From the NCBI RefSeq assembly GCF_003917135.1, contig NZ_RPDI01000026.1, positions 1-38,427 of the forward strand: a stretch of DNA of 38,427 nucleotides, written 5' to 3'. The DNA comes from Leucobacter chromiireducens. Lineage in GTDB: Bacteria; Actinomycetota; Actinomycetes; Actinomycetales; Microbacteriaceae. Below, one piece after another: positions 7,429 through 16,409 of this stretch. A program made the translations under genes and the position numbers. The notes under the pieces were generated by a model. It made no database searches and was not told the DNA's origin. It saw nothing but the letters and a program-made list of their open reading frames with translations. Numbering within the stretch: the first letter of the stretch is position 1; the number at the start of each line of letters is the position of its first letter.

Positions 7429-9021
7429 CTAGAGCGCGTCGATGTCGATCGTGTGCAGCGCCTCGGCGCCGATCGCTGCGCGCAGCGAGTCAACGAGCTC
7501 CTCGGAGATCGGCGCGTCGACGGAGAGCACCGACAGCGCGGTGCCCTTCTTCTCGTCGCGCGCGATCTGCAGCCCGGCGATGTTTACGCCGGCCTCACCG
7601 AGCAGCCCGCCGTACGCCGCGACGATGCCGGGACGATCGGTGTAGCTGAAGACGACGAGGTGCTCCGGGATCGGCAGCTCCACCTCGTAGCCGTTCACCT
7701 CGACGATCTTCTCGATCTGCTTCGGCCCGGTCAGCGTGCCGGACACCGAGAGCGGGGTGCCGTCGGTGAGCGCGCCGCGGATCGTGATCACGTTGCGGTA
7801 GCTCTCGGAGACCGCGTCGACCGAGAATCGCACCTCGACGTTGCGCTGCTCGGCGAGCAGCGGCGCGTTGACGTACGACACCGGATCGCTGACAACCTTC
7901 GAGAAGATCCCCTTGAGGGCGGCCAGGCGAAGTGCCTCGACGTTGTGGTCGGCGAGCTCGCCGTGCACCTCGATGTCGAGCGAGCCGATCGGACCGGCGG
8001 CAAGGCCGGCGAAGATCTGGCCGAGCTTCTCGGTGAGCGGCAGGCCGGGGCGCACCATCTCATCGATGACTCCGCCGGCGACGTTCACCGCGTCGGGCAC
8101 GAGATCGCCGGCAAGCGCGAGGCGCACCGACTTCGCAACCGACACGCCCGCCTTCTCCTGCGCTTCCTCGGTCGATGCGCCGAGGTGCGGCGTGACGCTG
8201 ACGGTATCGAGGCCGGTGAGACTCGTATCGGCCGGCGGCTCCTGCACGAACACGTCGAGCGCAGCGCCGGCGATCTCGCCGGCCGCGAGCGCCTCGGTGA
8301 GCGCCGCCTCGTCGATCAGGCCGCCGCGCGCGACATTGACCACGTAGGCGGTGCGCTTCATGGCACGCAGCTGCTCCGCACCGATCATGCCGAGCGTCTC
8401 TGGCGTACGCGGCATGTGGATCGTGAGGAAGTCGGCGCGTTCAACGAGCTCGTCGAGCGAGACCAACTGCACGCCGAGCTGCTGCGCGCGGGTCGCGGTG
8501 ACGTAGGGGTCGTATGCGACGAGCTCGACACCGAAGCCGCGGAGACGCTCGGCGACGAGTGCGCCGATGCGACCGAGCCCGATGATGCCGATCGTCTTCT
8601 CGTAGAGCTCGGTGCCGGTGAACGACGAGCGCTTCCACTGGCCGGCCGAGAGCGAGGCGTGCGCGCGCTGCAGGTGGCGCGCGAGCCCGAGGATGTGCGC
8701 GACCGTGAGCTCAGCTGCGCTGATCACGTTCGACGTTGGTGCGTTCACCACCATGACGCCGGCCTGCGTGGCCGCCTTGATGTCGACGTTGTCGAGGCCG
8801 ACACCCGCGCGGGCAACGACCTTCAGTCGGGGCGCCCAGGAGAGCGCCTCCGCGTCAATCTGGGTTGCGGAGCGCACGAGCACGGCGTCTGCGGTCGCGA
8901 GCGCCGAGCGCAGCGCATCGCGATCCGTTCCGTCGACGTGCACCACCTCGAAGTCGGGGCCGAGCGCGGCAATGGTGGCGGGCGAGAGTTGTTCGGCGAT
9001 CAGCACGACCGGCGCAGACAT
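7429..9021 (-). CDS. serA: D-3-phosphoglycerate dehydrogenase, long (type I) form
   Basis: It catalyses the first committed step of serine synthesis, oxidising 3-phosphoglycerate with NAD+. The 530-residue length matches the long actinobacterial form. Visible parts are the Rossmann motif GLGRIG (148-153), the catalytic triad candidates Arg232 (NVARGG), Glu261 (VQEPPAD) and His279 (TPHLGAS), an intervening allosteric substrate-binding domain, and a C-terminal ACT domain (about 455-530, GVNIAGLQIARDEKKGT) that in this family binds serine for feedback control. I place the start at ATG 9021 because AAGGA precedes it and homology begins there; an in-frame ATG at 9069 lies inside a palindrome and adds unrelated residues. 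It is monocistronic, with its own terminator. Confidence 0.97.
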   Translation of the reverse strand: MSAPVVLIAEQLSPATIAALGPDFEVVHVDGTDRDALRSALATADAVLVRSATQIDAEALSWAPRLKVVARAGVGLDNVDIKAATQAGVMVVNAPTSNVISAAELTVAHILGLARHLQRAHASLSAGQWKRSSFTGTELYEKTIGIIGLGRIGALVAERLRGFGVELVAYDPYVTATRAQQLGVQLVSLDELVERADFLTIHMPRTPETLGMIGAEQLRAMKRTAYVVNVARGGLIDEAALTEALAAGEIAGAALDVFVQEPPADTSLTGLDTVSVTPHLGASTEEAQEKAGVSVAKSVRLALAGDLVPDAVNVAGGVIDEMVRPGLPLTEKLGQIFAGLAAGPIGSLDIEVHGELADHNVEALRLAALKGIFSKVVSDPVSYVNAPLLAEQRNVEVRFSVDAVSESYRNVITIRGALTDGTPLSVSGTLTGPKQIEKIVEVNGYEVELPIPEHLVVFSYTDRPGIVAAYGGLLGEAGVNIAGLQIARDEKKGTALSVLSVDAPISEELVDSLRAAIGAEALHTIDIDAL

Positions 9022-9048
9022 CAAGCGAATCCTTCGGGTCAGCGACAG

Positions 9049-9078
9049 GGAATCTGCGTGAGCACTCACGCAGATTCC
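9049..9078. promoter_or_regulatory. Perfect 30-bp palindrome upstream of serA
   Basis: Arm GGAATCTGCGTGAG (9049-9062), a 2-bp centre and the exact reverse complement (9065-9078) lie 28 bp before the serA start. No U-tract follows on either strand, so it is not an ordinary terminator. It could be an operator for serA or a 13-bp leader hairpin with a GUGC loop. Confidence 0.7.
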
Positions 9079-9112
9079 TCAGTCTACCGGCGTCCCGGGC
9101 GCGTTCCGCGCG

Positions 9113-9433
9113 CTACGCGAAATATGACGACTCGGGAATGAGGTGCATGACGTCGAGCTGCACCACCGCGACCACCGCGATTCCTGCCATGAGCAGGAGG
9201 ATTCGGGTGCCGCCTCCGCGCTTCCTGCCGAGCAGCAGCGCCGCGACAAAGACGAGCACCGGCATCGCGATCCCGAATACGAGCCAGAGCCAGCCGCCAG
9301 CACTGAGCCCCATCCCCAGGGCCCCCGCGAGCCCGAGCATGCCCGTCAGGTTGCCGATCCCGGTGACGGTCGCGTGCACATACAGCACGGCGATGAGGAG
9401 TCCGGCGCCCCACCACGCAATACGAGCCACCAC
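9113..9433 (-). CDS. Small polytopic membrane protein, unknown function
   Basis: This 106-residue protein is not recognised. The start is taken as the GTG at 9433, six bases after a strong GGGGAGG; a second GTG follows directly at 9430. It has three or four hydrophobic segments: about 4-24 (IAWWGAGLLIAVLYVHATV), 30-66 (two closely spaced, including GGWLWLVFGIAMPVLVFVAA) and 78-96 (ILLLMAGIAVVAVVQLDVM). A KRGGG turn lies between the last two. It begins two bases after the stop of the membrane protein at 9436-9936, and the ribosome site overlaps that gene, so the pair is surely co-translated and may form one complex. No conserved catalytic motif is visible. Confidence 0.75.
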   Translation of the reverse strand: MVARIAWWGAGLLIAVLYVHATVTGIGNLTGMLGLAGALGMGLSAGGWLWLVFGIAMPVLVFVAALLLGRKRGGGTRILLLMAGIAVVAVVQLDVMHLIPESSYFA

Positions 9434-9435
9434 GT

Positions 9436-9936
9436 CTAGCCTCCCCTGGCGATAAGCATCGGAAGCGGGAGGAGCACAACGGCCCCAACCGCGAGCAGAA
9501 TCGTGAGCCGCGCAGCGCTCTTGCCGCGCGCGAACACGAGTGCGGCGAAGAACCACATGGCCGGCGCGAACGGGGCCGCCCAGAACACGATCTGCTGCAG
9601 GATCCCGCCCAGCGAGCCGCTGCCCGCAGCGGTCAGCGCGTTCACGGTCGCGTACGCCTGCGCGACGTTCGCCCAGCCGAGCGTGTACAGGAGGTAGAGC
9701 CCACCGAACACACCAAGGGCGACGAGTGAGCCGTTCGAGACCTGATCACGCTGGGGTTCGGCCACGGCGGCCTCGGCCACGACAGCATCGGCGACGGCCG
9801 CTTCCGCGGGCGCCTGCAACTCCCCCGCCTCACGAACCGGCGCTGGCGTCTCGCTCGGGGCGGCAGGCTCGCCCTCGACGGTCCAGCCGCTCGCGAGGCT
9901 GCTCTCCCGCGGCTCGCGCGGAGTCTTCTTCTGCAT
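9436..9936 (-). CDS. Membrane protein with a long acidic Ala/Glu/Pro N-terminal region, unknown function
   Basis: This 166-residue protein has a soluble, low-complexity N-terminal third (about residues 5-62, rich in Ala, Glu, Pro and Val). Three hydrophobic segments follow: about 70-90 (SLVALGVFGGLYLLYTLGW), 110-132 (ILQQIVFWAAPFAPAMWFFA) and 140-160. The N-terminal part probably extends into the cytoplasm. I do not recognise the family. TAGGCT (9943-9948) lies six bases before the ATG and no Shine-Dalgarno is present, which points to a leaderless transcript. It is the first gene of a two-gene unit with the 106-residue membrane protein. Confidence 0.75.
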   Translation of the reverse strand: MQKKTPREPRESSLASGWTVEGEPAAPSETPAPVREAGELQAPAEAAVADAVVAEAAVAEPQRDQVSNGSLVALGVFGGLYLLYTLGWANVAQAYATVNALTAAGSGSLGGILQQIVFWAAPFAPAMWFFAALVFARGKSAARLTILLAVGAVVLLPLPMLIARGG

Positions 9937-9947
9937 GCCTCAAGCCT

Positions 9948-9967
9948 AGCCGCGCGTCCACGCGGCT
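9948..9967. repeat. 7-bp inverted repeat in the divergent 161-bp gap
   Basis: AGCCGCG (9948-9954) and CGCGGCT (9961-9967) flank a 6-nt spacer. It overlaps the last base of the predicted -10 of the leftward membrane-protein gene, so it could be an operator; it may equally be a chance GC-rich repeat. Confidence 0.35.
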
Positions 9968-10026
9968 CGCTCCGAGACCCCCGAGAGCGCAGGGAGCAGA
10001 GCGACGGGGCCGGGACGCACGCACGC

Positions 10027-10055
10027 TTCACCTGCGGCCATGCAACTACTACACT
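10027..10055 (+). promoter_or_regulatory. Predicted promoter of the 308-residue membrane protein
   Basis: TTCACC (10027-10032), a 17-bp spacer and TACACT (10050-10055) predict a start near 10062, 36 nt before the GTG. Confidence 0.6.
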
Positions 10056-10097
10056 TGCGAAAGATCCCACCCAGCACACACAAAGGAACTCACGACA

Positions 10098-11024
10098 GTG
10101 GCAGAAACTGGCAAGAAGACGAGCGCAGAGACCGGCACGGACTCTGGCACCCCGGACTGGCAGCCCACCGCTGACGCGAAGGCCAAGTCCACGCGCCTGC
10201 GTTGGATCGCTGCTGCGGCGTGGGCCCTCGCGATCGCGCTCGAGGCGGTCGCAATCTTCTGGCTGCTGCGCCAGCGCGAGTTCGTCGGCGAGGACGGCAC
10301 CCTCGTGCGCAACCCGGACACGGGCCTCCTCGAGACGCAGAACGCGACGGCGGTATTCCCCCAGTGGGCGTTCACCACGCTGATCATCTCGCTCGTCGTG
10401 ATCGCAGCGCTCGCGATCACGGGCTCCGTGCTGTGGAAGAAGGCCAACCGCCTCGACCCCGCGAAGCGCTCGGACACCGTGCGCTTCTTCGTGCAGAACC
10501 AGCTCGGCGCCATCATCTCGATCATCGCGTTCCTCCCGCTGATCATCCTGATCTTCACGAACAAGGACATGGACGGGAAGCAGAAGGGGATCGCTGGCGC
10601 GATCGGCATCGTGCTCGCGCTCGCCGCCACCGCGCTCGGCATCGACTACAACCCGGCGTCGGTCGAGAAGTACACGGCTGACCAGTCGACGGTGATCCAG
10701 CTCCTCGGGCAGGACGAGGTGGTCTGGGTGGACGGCGGCAAGGTCTACCACGTCTGCGAGGACGTCTCGGACATTCAGACCGGCAGCGACAAGCGCACCG
10801 GCACCACCGCCGAGGCGGTTGCGGCGGGCAAGGAGCGACTCACGCTGAAGTTCGCGTCCGAGCTTCGCGCCTGCGGCCTGAACGTCCCGACGAATGCCTC
10901 GGAGATCGAGGCGGCGCTGAAGGCGATCCAGGAGGGCAGCACGAACACCACGCTGCCGAAGCCTGAGTGGGCCTCCCCCGAAGACGCCCCGATCGCGGTT
11001 GCCGACGCGGCTCCGGCGGCGTAG
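10098..11024 (+). CDS. Four-segment membrane protein with C-terminal soluble domain, unknown function
   Basis: I do not recognise a named family for this 308-residue protein. The start is GTG 10098, preceded by AAAGGAA and a good promoter. The first 34 residues are polar. Four hydrophobic segments follow: about 36-56 (AAAAWALAIALEAVAIFWLL), 90-112 (WAFTTLIISLVVIAALAITG), 136-155 (LGAIISIIAFLPLIILIFT) and 164-182 (GAIGIVLALAATALGID). The remaining 120 residues look extracytoplasmic and include CEDVSDIQTGSDKRTG, a segment KERLTLKFASELRACG and a Pro/Ala-rich end. The two cysteines (in HVCED and RACG) might form a disulfide. A basic cytoplasmic loop (WKKANRLDPAKRSDTVRFF) lies between segments 2 and 3. 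No enzyme motif is evident. Confidence 0.8.
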   Translation: MAETGKKTSAETGTDSGTPDWQPTADAKAKSTRLRWIAAAAWALAIALEAVAIFWLLRQREFVGEDGTLVRNPDTGLLETQNATAVFPQWAFTTLIISLVVIAALAITGSVLWKKANRLDPAKRSDTVRFFVQNQLGAIISIIAFLPLIILIFTNKDMDGKQKGIAGAIGIVLALAATALGIDYNPASVEKYTADQSTVIQLLGQDEVVWVDGGKVYHVCEDVSDIQTGSDKRTGTTAEAVAAGKERLTLKFASELRACGLNVPTNASEIEAALKAIQEGSTNTTLPKPEWASPEDAPIAVADAAPAA

Positions 11025-11055
11025 CGCGACGCACACACTGAGTGCGGCAGCGCCT

Positions 11056-11139
11056 CATCGAGACCGGCCGCATTCATTGAGATCGCACCAAGATGCACGA
11101 AAGCGTGCGCGGTCTCAATGAATGCGGCCGGTCTCGATG
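11056..11139. repeat. Long inverted repeat, 27-bp perfect arms, before hrpB
   Basis: Arms 11056-11082 and 11113-11139 are exact reverse complements of 27 bases. The 30-bp centre contains its own small hairpin, GCACG-AAAG-CGTGC (11095-11108). Each arm holds two copies of a 10-mer GGTCTC(A/G)ATG separated by nine bases (11111-11120 and 11130-11139 in the right arm). There is no U-tract on either strand. It lies between two rightward genes. It may be a strong T-less terminator or a copy of a palindromic repeat family; the window holds only one copy. Confidence 0.8.
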
Positions 11140-11192
11140 TTGATGGGCACAGCGCGGGCGATAGCGCGCACGCGCCCGCCTAGACTTGCTGG

Positions 11193-13778
11193 GTGACCGC
11201 GCACCACTTCGACCTCGCCAGCATCGGCGCCGGCCTGCCCGTCGCCGCGGCGCGCGCCGAGCTTGAAGCCGCGATCGGCGCGGGCGCCGCGGTCGTCACC
11301 GCCCCGCCAGGCACCGGCAAGACGACGTACGTCCCGCCGCTCGTCGCGAACCTGCTCGCTGAGCGCGGAGGCGCAGGCCGCGTGCTCCTCACCCAGCCCA
11401 GGCGCGTCGCGGTGCGCGCGGCCGCACGCCGCCTCGCGGCGCTCGACGGTTCGGAGCTCGGCGGCGCCGTCGGCTACACCGTGCGCGGCGAGCGCAGCGT
11501 GACGCGCGCCACACGCGTCGAGGCGCTCACCCCCGGCGTGCTGCTGCGGCGGCTGCTCGGCGATGCGGCGCTCGACGGCGTCGCCGCCGTGATTCTCGAC
11601 GAGGTGCACGAGCGCTCCGTTGACGGCGATCTCCTGCTCGGCATGCTCGCCGAGCTGCGTGAGCTGCGCGACGACCTCGTTGTGGTGGCGATGTCGGCGA
11701 CGCTCGACGCCGACGCGGTGGCCCAGGTGCTCGGCGATGCTCCCGTCGTCGAGGTCGCCGCCCCGCTGCACCCGCTCGACATCGCGTACGCGCCGGCCCC
11801 TGGGCAGCGGCTCGACGAGCGCGGCGTCACCCGGGACTTCCTCGCCCACGTCGCGCGCCTCGCCGTCGCCGAGCAGGCCGCAGCCGGCTGCGACGCGCTC
11901 GTGTTTGTGCCGGGCGCGCGCGAGGTCGACGCGGTCGTCGCCGCGATCGGCGAGCTCACGCGCGGGACCGACGTCGCGGCGCTCCCGCTGCACGGGCAGC
12001 TCCCCGCGCGGGATCAGGATCGCGCCGTTTCCGGCCGCGCTGCGGCGGAGCCGCACCGGATCGTGGTGAGCACCGCGCTCGCCGAAAGCTCGCTCACCGT
12101 GCCGGGGGTGCAACTGGTCGTCGACGCCGGGCTCGCGCGCGAGGTGCGCCGGGATCAGGGCCGCGACATGGCCGGGCTCGTCACGGTGAGCGCGTCGCGT
12201 GCGAGCGTCGAGCAGCGCGCAGGCCGCGCCGCACGTCTCGGCCCCGGCCGCGCGGTGCGGGCCTATTCCGAGGCCGAGCTCGCGCGCATGCCCGCCGCGG
12301 CATCCCCGGAGATCCGCTCGGCCGACCTCGTCGACGCCGCCCTGATCCTCGCGGCCTGGGGCACCCCAGGCGGGGTGGGACTCCGACTCCTCACTCCGCC
12401 GCCTGCCGCGGCGATCGAGCGGGCCACCGGCGTGCTGCGCACGCTCGAACTCACCGGCACGGACGGTCGCGTCACGGCGCTCGGCGCGCGCGTCGCCGCG
12501 CTGCCCGTCGGGGTGCGTGAGGCGCGCGCCCTGCTCACCGGCACCGAGCTCCTGGGCACTGGCGCCGCGGCGGAGGTCGTCGCCGCGATGTCGGCCGGGC
12601 TGCGCGCGGCAGACGCCGACCTCTCCGCGCTGCTGCGCGGGCTCCGCGGTGGGCGCGTCGCGGGCGCTGACCGGTGGCGGCGGGAGCGCGACCGGCTCGC
12701 GGCAGTGGCCGCGGCACACGCCGACACCGAACGCGCGGAGCGCCCCCGATCCGGCACCGATGTTGCGGGCACCGATGCGGCAGGCATCGTCGCCGCGCTC
12801 GCTCGGCCCGAGCGGCTCGCGCGCCGCACCGGGGAGCACTCGCGCAGCTACCTCCTCGCGAGCGGCACCCGCGCGGCGCTCCCGGCCGGCAGCTCGCTCG
12901 CCGCCGCCGAGTGGCTCGCGGTGCGCGAGGTGCAGCGGGTCGCCGGCCCGGCCTCGGACGGTACCGGCGCGCTGATTCGCCTCGCCGCGGCGCTCTCCGC
13001 GGAGGCGGCGCTCGAGGTCGGCGCGGCGCTCACCCGCACGGGGCGCGAAGCCAGGGTGACGAGCGACGGGGCCGTGCGCGTCCGCGAGGTGCGCACGCTC
13101 GGCGCGATCGAGCTCAGCGCGCGGCAGGTGCCAGCCGTGCCGGCCGACACGGCCGCCGCGCTCGCCGCGCACCTCGCCCGCGAGGGTCTCGATGCGCTGC
13201 GCTGGACGGAGACCGCGCTGGCGCTCCGCGGCAGGCTCGCGCTGCTGCACTCGGCGCTCGGCGCGCCGTGGCCGGACGTCAGCGACGCCGCCCTGCGCGC
13301 CTCCATCGACGACTGGCTTGGCGCGGAACTCGGTGCGCTGTCGCCCCGCTCCGGGCTCGGCGCGATTGACGTCACGGCGGCCCTGCGCGGACTCCTCCCC
13401 TGGCCCGAGGCGGCGCAGTTCGACACGCTCGCCCCCGAGCGGCTCGCGGTGCCCTCCGGCGCGACCGCGCGCATCGAGTATCCGCGCCCCGGCGACGAAG
13501 CGGGCCGACCGGTCGTCGCCGTGAAACTGCAGGAGCTCTTCGGCCTCGCCGAGACCCCGCGCCTCGCCGGGGGCCGCGTGCCGGTCCTCTTTCATCTGCT
13601 CTCCCCCGCGCGCAAGCCCCTGGCGATCACCGACGACCTCGCCTCGTTCTGGAACGGCCCGTACCAGGACGTGCGGCGCGAGATGCGAGGCAGGTACCCG
13701 AAGCACCCGTGGCCGGAGGACCCATGGACGGCCGAGGCGACCGCGCGCACGAAGCGCGCGCAGCAGTCGGGACGCTAG
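11193..13778 (+). CDS. hrpB: ATP-dependent RNA helicase HrpB (DEAH family)
   Basis: This 861-residue superfamily 2 helicase has Walker A APPGTGKTT (37-45), DEVHER (136-141), SAT (168-170), a motif V region (STALAESSLTVPGV) and motif VI QRAGRAARLGPG. The C-terminal half contains the helicase-associated and HrpB-specific domains, ending in FWNGPYQDVRREMRGRYPKH, the usual HrpB C-terminal signature. Family members are ATP-dependent helicases of poorly defined function. The start GTG 11193 has no Shine-Dalgarno, but TAGACT (11181-11186) lies exactly six bases upstream, which suggests a leaderless mRNA. The stop overlaps that of the convergent AlkD-like gene in a shared CTAG. Confidence 0.95.
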   Translation: MTAHHFDLASIGAGLPVAAARAELEAAIGAGAAVVTAPPGTGKTTYVPPLVANLLAERGGAGRVLLTQPRRVAVRAAARRLAALDGSELGGAVGYTVRGERSVTRATRVEALTPGVLLRRLLGDAALDGVAAVILDEVHERSVDGDLLLGMLAELRELRDDLVVVAMSATLDADAVAQVLGDAPVVEVAAPLHPLDIAYAPAPGQRLDERGVTRDFLAHVARLAVAEQAAAGCDALVFVPGAREVDAVVAAIGELTRGTDVAALPLHGQLPARDQDRAVSGRAAAEPHRIVVSTALAESSLTVPGVQLVVDAGLAREVRRDQGRDMAGLVTVSASRASVEQRAGRAARLGPGRAVRAYSEAELARMPAAASPEIRSADLVDAALILAAWGTPGGVGLRLLTPPPAAAIERATGVLRTLELTGTDGRVTALGARVAALPVGVREARALLTGTELLGTGAAAEVVAAMSAGLRAADADLSALLRGLRGGRVAGADRWRRERDRLAAVAAAHADTERAERPRSGTDVAGTDAAGIVAALARPERLARRTGEHSRSYLLASGTRAALPAGSSLAAAEWLAVREVQRVAGPASDGTGALIRLAAALSAEAALEVGAALTRTGREARVTSDGAVRVREVRTLGAIELSARQVPAVPADTAAALAAHLAREGLDALRWTETALALRGRLALLHSALGAPWPDVSDAALRASIDDWLGAELGALSPRSGLGAIDVTAALRGLLPWPEAAQFDTLAPERLAVPSGATARIEYPRPGDEAGRPVVAVKLQELFGLAETPRLAGGRVPVLFHLLSPARKPLAITDDLASFWNGPYQDVRREMRGRYPKHPWPEDPWTAEATARTKRAQQSGR

Positions 13779-14545
13779 CCGCCCGCCTCGCGTGCGGCGG
13801 CCACCGCAGCGCGCTGCTCGTCGCTCAGGTGCTTCACCGCCTCACGGAGGGTCACGCCGGACGCGCGGTGCGCGCGCGGCAGTACCCACGCGAATACCGG
13901 ATCCGGCCGCTTCCGCGACATGTCGCGGAGCACCCACCCGATCGCCTTGCGAATGAAGAACTCGCGCTCTTCGAGCATCGCGTCGGCGGTGCGGGAGAAG
14001 CGCTCGAAGTCACCGCGGCCCTCGCGAAGCGGGACCAGGTGCGCGAGGAGCGCCGAGCGGCGCAGCCAGAAATCCTCATCGCTCGCCCAGCGATCGAGGA
14101 ACACGCCCCAGCCGGGATCCCGCTCGACCAGCGGCCCGACCACCGAGGCCGCCAGGTTATCGACAAGCGCCCAGGTGCGCGACTCTCGGAGGAGTCGCTC
14201 CAGCAGCGCAGCGTCCGGCACACCGAGGAGCGCGGTGTGCCGCTCCAGGAGTTCCACCGCGGCGGCGCGCCGCTCGTGCACCGGGCGCGCGCCCGGCTCG
14301 GGCGGCGCCCACAGCGCGGCAGCGATCCCGAGCAGCTGGTCTCGGTCGAGGTCGATGCCGCGCAGCGCGGCGCTCACCGCGGCGCGCGTCTGCGGCACCG
14401 ACGCGCCGTAGTGGGTGAGCTCGCTCTTCAGGTAGGCGCGTTCGCGCTCGGCGCGCTCGGGGACGGCGCGCGCACGCAGCTCGGCGTCGATCCGGCTCGC
14501 GAGGGACGCGGCCGTCTCGTCGCCGCCGGTACTGAGTTGCGCCAT
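13775..14545 (-). CDS. DNA alkylation repair protein (AlkD/AlkC-like, HEAT-repeat)
   Basis: This all-helical 256-residue protein fits the DNA_alkylation (PF08713) family of HEAT-like repeat glycosylases. Recognisable segments are DEDFWLRRSALLAHL and EREFFIRKAIGWVLRDMS, which form the concave DNA-facing surface, plus WALVDNLAASVVGPL. Family members such as AlkD remove positively charged N3/N7-alkylated bases without flipping them; some relatives have lost activity, so function is inferred. The start ATG 14545 has TAGGAT (14552-14557) six bases upstream and no ribosome site in between, another leaderless candidate. The stop TAG shares CTAG with the hrpB stop, so the two genes converge with no intergenic space or terminator. 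Confidence 0.88.
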   Translation of the reverse strand: MAQLSTGGDETAASLASRIDAELRARAVPERAERERAYLKSELTHYGASVPQTRAAVSAALRGIDLDRDQLLGIAAALWAPPEPGARPVHERRAAAVELLERHTALLGVPDAALLERLLRESRTWALVDNLAASVVGPLVERDPGWGVFLDRWASDEDFWLRRSALLAHLVPLREGRGDFERFSRTADAMLEEREFFIRKAIGWVLRDMSRKRPDPVFAWVLPRAHRASGVTLREAVKHLSDEQRAAVAAAREAGG

Positions 14546-14794
14546 TTCGCCATCCTACGCGTTCGCGGCGCGGGGCACGGAGGGACACCGTTGCGTACAG
14601 CACCGGCGGGGCTCCGCGCGAGAGTCCCCTCGCCCGCCCCGCACGCGCCCGCAACCTGCAAGACAACGAAGCGAAGCGCGAGCGCCACACTGGCCGCCGC
14701 TCGACGGCACCCTCACCGCCCGAGGCGCGCCAATGACCGACTGGGCACGCTGAGCCCACACGGGGCTGGCAGCCCGATCACGTATTCTGCCGGG

Positions 14795-15175
14795 ATGGCA
14801 GCACAGAAGCGGATCCTCGTCGTCGCGTTGTCCGTCGTCGCGTTCATTGCGCTCACGCTGAGCGTACCAACGGCGACGAAGGACAGCTTCTTCGTGCTCT
14901 ATGGGCTCCGGTTTCAAGTCAATAACCAGGTCCGACCTGGGGAAGAGATCGAGGCGCTCGGCGGACTCATCTCAGCCGTTCTGCTGCTCCTGCTCGCCAT
15001 TTCCTGCCTGGTGACGGCGGTCATCATCGTGCACCGGCGCCTGCCGCCATGGGACCTGCTGTGGCCACTCGCTGCGCTGGTGGGTGGCCTCATTCTGGGG
15101 CTCATCATGGGGCAGGTGAACGGTTGCCTGGTGTACTTCCCCGCGGAGGTGTGCCGCCCGGGCGACGGCTACTAG
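14795..15175 (+). CDS. Small membrane protein with extracytoplasmic loop, unknown function
   Basis: This 126-residue protein has an N-terminal hydrophobic segment (about 6-24, LVVALSVVAFIALTLSVP), an apparently extracytoplasmic loop containing FFVLYGLRFQVNNQV, a second segment (about 58-80, ISAVLLLLLAISCLVTAVII), a short basic turn (VHRRLPPWD) and a third (about 87-108). The C-terminus has two Cys (NGCLVYFPAEVC) that could pair. Not recognised. The ATG has no Shine-Dalgarno, and TATTCT (14783-14788) sits six bases before it, which suggests a leaderless transcript. The 249-bp gap upstream (14546-14794) shows nothing further. It converges with ilvC; a long hairpin lies between. Confidence 0.75.
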   Translation: MAAQKRILVVALSVVAFIALTLSVPTATKDSFFVLYGLRFQVNNQVRPGEEIEALGGLISAVLLLLLAISCLVTAVIIVHRRLPPWDLLWPLAALVGGLILGLIMGQVNGCLVYFPAEVCRPGDGY

Positions 15176-15236
15176 CAGCGAGGTCCGGCTGCAGGGGCGC
15201 CTGCGGTGACTTTCTCAACGGCAGCAGCGCACACGC

Positions 15237-15274
15237 CACAGGGCCCAGCGGGATCGCTCCCGCTGGGCCCTGTG
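15237..15274. terminator. Bidirectional hairpin terminator between a membrane protein gene and ilvC
   Basis: Arms 15237-15253 and 15258-15274 form a perfect 17-bp stem with loop TCGC. It lacks a U-tract on both strands but lies between two convergent genes, 32 bp past the ilvC stop. Confidence 0.8.
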
Positions 15275-15305
15275 CGACGCGCGAAACTCGCGCGCGGGCT
15301 ACGAC

Positions 15306-16343
<1,038 letters not shown>

Positions 16344-16362
16344 TTAGTTGTTGGTTCGGTGT

Positions 16363-16404
16363 TGCGCGGAACGCGCACGTCATGCCTGCCGCGATGCTGC
16401 GGCA
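16363..16404 (-). repeat. Two small hairpins in the ilvN-ilvC gap
   Basis: TGCGCG/CGCGCA (16363-16377, 3-nt loop) and TGCCGC/GCGGCA (16387-16404, 6-nt loop) lie in the 78-bp spacer. They could be a processing or attenuation site that sets ilvC expression apart from ilvBN. Confidence 0.4.
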
Positions 16405-16409
16405 CACGC

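Noticed and set aside
11056-11139. Insertion sequence or transposon ends
   Set aside because: The inverted arms are only 30 bp apart and enclose no gene, and no flanking direct duplication is visible. It is kept as a repeat element, not as a mobile element.
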